A stretch of DNA of 64,000 nt from Rhodamnia argentea (lineage: Eukaryota > Streptophyta > Magnoliopsida > Myrtales > Myrtaceae): the NCBI RefSeq assembly GCF_020921035.1, contig NC_063156.1, positions 3,472,001 to 3,536,000 of the forward strand, written 5' to 3'. The notes under the pieces were generated by a model that was given only the letters and a program-made list of their open reading frames with translations, ran no database searches and was not told the origin of the DNA. How positions within the stretch are numbered: the first letter of the stretch is position 1; every line of letters starts with the position of its first letter. The position numbers and the translations under genes are program-made. Shown here in pieces: positions 60,349-64,000 of the stretch.

Positions 60349-61080
60349 AATTAGGGGGTATAAAGTTAGCAATAGAAAGAGCATTTTACGACTCACTATA
60401 TGTGAGTGATTTGAGACTGCTTGGAAGGAGCTAATTGATGCACATGGACTCCATGGTAGTGGCTGGCTTCGAACATTGTATGAGGAACGGGAAAAATGGG
60501 TGCCAATATATATTTGAAAAATACATTTTTGGAGGGCATGTCAACTACCGAAAGAAGTGAGAATATGAATGCTTTTTTCGATGGATATGCACAAAGACAC
60601 ACATGTTTGAGTGATTTCGTCTCTAAATATGATATTGTACTCAAAGACAAGTATAAAAAAGAAGCCCATGCCGATTTTGATTCTAGGCAATAAAAAAAGT
60701 GGTCAAGTGTTATTATATAGATGGAGTAGCATCAGTTTTCAGAATAAAAGAGTGTCGAGGTGATCATGATAATGGTACCTCCAACATTGTCGATTTTGAG
60801 ATTTTGCGTTGTAGCACGGGAAGTGAAGTTCACTGCATCTATTGGATGTTTGCCTTTAAGGGCTATCTTTGCAGACATGCGCTAGGTGTTCTTCATCACA
60901 TTGGAATAAATGAGATACTGAACAATTACATATTATCTTGATGGAGAAAGGATTTTAAGCCCTCGTATCTTTTGAGCTACATATCTAACGATGTCAATTT
61001 TGACAATCCAAATGGCTGTTATGATCGCTTTGTTTCGCTGAAATTTGTTCCCATAACAAAATATCTTTCATCGAAAGTAG

Positions 61081-61693
61081 TTCTTCGATTTTTAAACATA
61101 AATGAAGGGTTCTATGGCAATTCCGGACATGAATAATGTAGATGAGTATGGAAATCAATGATTCAATTCCAATAATATTGTATAGACATAAACCAACCAG
61201 AGTTTGAATTTACAGGATGGTTCAAAAAGCACAACTAGCACAAACAGACCAACATAGACAAACTTTGACGGAATTTGACTCAACGACAAAGCCTGAGAAC
61301 ACACCGCAGTTTAACTTGATGACAAAACACCAAGGATAAATATACATGCTAGAGTTCGAGAGGACGACGAAAATCTGAGAACTACGGCTAGGGAAATTTA
61401 AAATACATGCAAGAAATGTAAAGATAATTAAAAGATAGCATTTGGTTTGTTTTGGGAAGGGGGGGGGTCTTTCGTTGGTTGACTGGTGGTATTTATAATG
61501 ACTCTATGTAACCGTGCCTCGACGGTTCTGAGCGGTTGCATCTTCTTAGGTAACTTCCATCAATTGCAGCCACATTCCTTTATTTCCGAAAGTTTCTCCT
61601 CGTGTTTATGAACAGTTATCTTCATCATGTATGTATCATTTTGTAACCATCACTATTCCACAACTAGGTTTTCAACTTAGCAACTACTCTCTC
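61081..61693. other. Gap after the FAR1-like pseudogene
   Basis: AT-rich DNA contains a short G-run near 61459-61468. No gene or defined repeat is supported. Confidence 0.45.
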
Positions 61694-62080
61694 CAGAGGG
61701 GAAAAGTACATTAGAAGTGTCATAACTTTTGTACGACTTTCACTTGAGTACCATAACTTTCAAAACGTTTACTTAAGTGTCATAACTTTCAAAAATCTTT
61801 CACTTGAGTGCCATGTTGACATGGACGCTGGAAAAGCTAACGTGGTATGCCGGAAAGCTGATGTGGCTCGCCGGAAAACTGGCATGGCACATCGGAAAGC
61901 TAACGTGGCACGTCGGAAAAGTTACTGTAGCACTTAAGTGAACGATTTTGCTCTGACGTGGCACTCAAGTGAACGATTTTTGAAAGTTATGGCACTTAAG
62001 TAAACGTTTTGAAAGTTATGGCACTCAAGTGAATGCCGTACACAAGTTATGGCACTCATGGTGTGCTTATCCACCCTCCA
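61694..62080. mobile_element. Short inverted-repeat MITE with internal tandem repeat
   Basis: The outer parts are complementary. GTCATAACTTTTGTACGACT and CACTTGAGTACCATAACTTT at the left pair with AAAGTTATGGCACTCAAGTG and GTACACAAGTTATGGCACTC at the right. The core holds about five diverged 20-bp units of the type CCGGAAAGCTAACGTGGCAC (61826-61920). Confidence 0.75.
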
Positions 62081-62284
62081 AAGCATGCATCTCAGGCTCC
62101 GGCCATTATGATAATTTCAAGTTTTAAGCAACATTCCAATAAGTTGTTCACCGTCGGCACCCATATTGGTGGTTCTACACTATTTGTCGTCATATTTCAA
62201 CAACTGAATATGTGGAATTAGAGTTCGACCGAAATATATATAGGTGGACAATTAGCATTAATTCTTCTGCGATGGGTATGAATC

Positions 62285-63830
62285 AGTGACCTAAGCAAAT
62301 GAATAGGACCAGCATGAGTACGTTCCGGCGAATCTTTTCCTGTAGACGATGATAGTTCGGTAGCAACAAATGGCGATAACGAAGTGCAGTTGCTTGTCCC
62401 CGTGAATTGCACAAAGATAAACAGCATCTTATGCTGAAAGGATCCTGCTCATCATTTGTTCACAACAAAGAATCATATTTCCGCATCTTGGGTGGTAAGT
62501 TTTACAAGCTCCAACTTTGTTTGACAATCTACAAAAGATTTTTCCCAAACTAACTACGTTGCAAGAATAACAACTTACATTCCTTTTCCTTTCTGCCAAA
62601 AGAAGAGCCGCACATGACAAGGACGACGCGGTGATCAAATTTAGGCGGCACCAGGTTGTATTTGGGGCTTTTCCAATAGATCAGATGTAGTACCACAAGC
62701 ATGTTTTGAACTGCTCCCGTCTATCTTGAGGGAAGGAGAAACACATTTCTTTTGTCTCAACTTGGGCAAACGTAGCTCTCTAGCTAATTTGTGGTTTGCC
62801 CTACATAGGCCAACAACAAAATGCATCGTAAGACAACATTAAGTCCTAAAATTTTTAAAAAGTACAATTAAGTTATATAACTTATCAAGTTGGTGCAATC
62901 AAGTGCTTCCATTAACTCCATCCAACTTGGCTCACAGAAAATGCTGACATGTTTTTTTTACTATTTTCTATCTCCTACGTGGCTTTGACGAAACTAAAAC
63001 AAGAATAACAAGGCCAAAACGACGTCGTTTTATTCCAAATCCAATTTTTGATTAATATTATTTAAATTAAATTAAACATTAAAAAATAAATAATTTTTTT
63101 ATTAAAACAAAAAAGAGTAAGGAAAAAGAGAGCGAGGGTCGGTTGGGGCCACCGGGTCCTAGCCAGTGGCCAACAACCATGGCCGATCGCAAGCGAGGGT
63201 GGGGGTTGCGACCTTGCTAGTGGCGGCTCTCGGCCGGATCTAGGAAAGGCCACTATTCTAGCCTAGATTCAAGTGAGGGCCGCCTTGCCTATTGTTGGCC
63301 GGGGCCGACCACAGCCAACCCTCGGCCCACCATATGTGGGTAGGGCCGCCTCGACCAAGTCTAACCAATCCCGGTTGACCCTCGCACCACCATTGTCGGC
63401 CCTTTCTGGCGATGGCGGGGTGGTGGAGGCAAGGACCCCTTGCTCGATGAGCTCCTTCCCTTTTTTTAATTTTGCTTATATTTAATCTAATACAAATAAT
63501 ATTTGACTTATAAAATCAAATTTAGACCAAAACGATTTCATTTTCGCCTTGTCATTCATGATTTAGCCACATTAGCACCACGTAGGATAGAGGAAATAGT
63601 ACAAAAAACAAGTCAATGTTTTCTGTTCGTTAAGTTGGACGGAGTTAATGGAAGGATTTGACTCACTTTTTGAAAGTTTTACAACTTAATTGTACTTTTG
63701 TGATAAGTTTTAGGACTTCCATTGCATTTATCCTTTCTTTTTAATAGCAAGTATGAGAAGCGTCGTTTACAAGCACATATTGACAATCTCGGGTCATTAT
63801 TAGTGAAGTACCAAAGCAAATCGCAAATAT
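62285..63830 (-). pseudogene. ABCG remnant (exons 21-22 and intron 20), split by a MITE
   Basis: On the minus strand, sequence related to exon 22 (QFTGTSNCTSLSPFVATE) is near 62340-62430. Broken exon 21 lies at 62600-62820. Positions 63719-63830 match the intron between exons 20 and 21 of the full genes (AGCAAGTATGAGAAGCGTCG). The interruption at 62841-63718 is a MITE. Frameshifts are present throughout. It is a further dead copy of the transporter family. Confidence 0.8.
62841..63718. mobile_element. MITE-like element in an ABCG remnant
   Basis: AAGTCCTAAAATTTTT at the left pairs with the complement of AAGTTTTAGGACTT at the right. AGTACAATTAAGTTAT pairs with ACTTAATTGTACTTTTG. The core (63130-63440) is GC-rich with GGCGAGGGT-type words and no protein. 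The two sides of the surrounding ABCG intron rejoin across it. Confidence 0.72.
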
Positions 63831-63924
63831 CAGCTTGATCGTAGTACAAGTCTCTCGCTATGATCAATGCGAACGCAATTTCCCAAAGATAAAATGGCGG
63901 CTAGTGTTAGCTCCTGCATTGATC

Positions 63925-64000
63925 TTGCCTTTGAGAACTTGTGGCTTCACTATCTATTGTGATGCATTTAAAGAAGGTTTAGATTGTGTTGTTATGCAAA
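63925..64000 (+). pseudogene. Ty3/gypsy RNase H fragment, cut by the window edge
   Basis: CGFTIYCDAFKEGLDCVVMQ can be read on the plus strand. It resembles the YCDASxxGLGCVLMQ start of gypsy RNase H, with Asp kept and Ser replaced by Phe. It continues beyond the window, so its integrity cannot be judged. Confidence 0.65.

Larger units (their letters stand above)
55390..61080 (+). pseudogene. FAR1/FHY3-related (MULE transposase-derived) gene, broken by insertions
   Basis: Fragments of one FAR1-type protein follow in order. 55390-55755 holds an acidic N-terminus and the FAR1 zinc-finger region (CMGMEFISCDEVYAFYNDYA, CCSRQGYK, KKCGCPTIIKY). 57761-58209 holds the MULE-transposase core (YRYFRDVVTFDTTYLTNKHD, FVGVNPHGQSVLLG). 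59245-59360 continues it (APQAIITDQCK, RLCLWHIMQKL). 60357-60950 carries FETAWKELIDAHGL, MSTTERSENMNAFFDGY and a SWIM-like CIYWMFAFKGYLCRHA. Breaks include an extra G near 58190, a lost base near 59253, frame changes near 60510 and a stop at 60690. The SWIM finger has Tyr where the second Cys should be. Three inserted elements separate the parts. Intact relatives are transcription factors in far-red light signalling. This copy cannot make one. Confidence 0.88.

Noticed and set aside
1..64000. CRISPR arrays, rRNA or tRNA genes, bacterial-type operons
   Set aside because: Nothing of this kind was seen. The window has eukaryotic gene structure throughout, and I found no cloverleaf-like or rRNA-like sequence by eye. 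A tRNAscan-SE/Infernal run would settle it.

Overview
The window is nuclear DNA of a flowering plant, most likely a woody core eudicot. The evidence is genes with many short exons and GT-AG introns, AT-rich intergenic DNA, full-size PDR-type ABCG transporters, an N-terminally extended pectin methylesterase, a mitochondrial release factor 1 of plant type, a FAR1-type gene and abundant MULE, hAT and LTR elements. Myrtales is my guess from overall flavour only. I cannot prove it from the sequence.

Left third (1-25 kb). This part is gene-rich. It holds the 3' part of a conserved plant gene of unknown function (454-2343, +), mitochondrial peptide chain release factor 1 in 11 exons (3097-6376, -), a two-exon pectin methylesterase with inhibitor pro-region (9043-10818, +), a small membrane-anchored J-domain protein in six exons (17908-19704, +) and a NYN-domain/LOTUS-like RNA-processing protein in three exons (22256-25034, -). 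Between the pectinesterase and the J-protein lies a nested transposon block. A large unclassified element, possibly a solo LTR (12219-17726), is split by a 2.64-kb Mutator-like element (14683-17322) with inverted arms of over 900 bp and a perfect 9-bp target duplication.

Middle (26-55 kb). This is an ABCG/PDR transporter cluster. Two apparently intact 24-exon genes (31049-38866 and 46715-54733, both -) are tandem duplicates, and both use an unusual GC donor at intron 1. Broken pieces of the same family lie around them: 26440-29340 (+), 39130-39360 (+), 39695-40495 (-) and 62285-63830 (-). One fragment is split inside exon 10 by a tandem LTR-internal-LTR-internal-LTR element whose CAAG target duplication is confirmed by the coding sequence on both sides.

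Right end (55-64 kb). A FAR1-related gene, itself descended from a MULE transposase, has been broken by an LTR-like insertion, two MULE-like non-autonomous elements with identifiable target duplications, and frameshifts. Decayed Ty3/gypsy, copia-like and MITE-like sequences fill the rest. The neighbouring genes show no operon-like or pathway relationship. The only functional grouping is the ABCG duplication.
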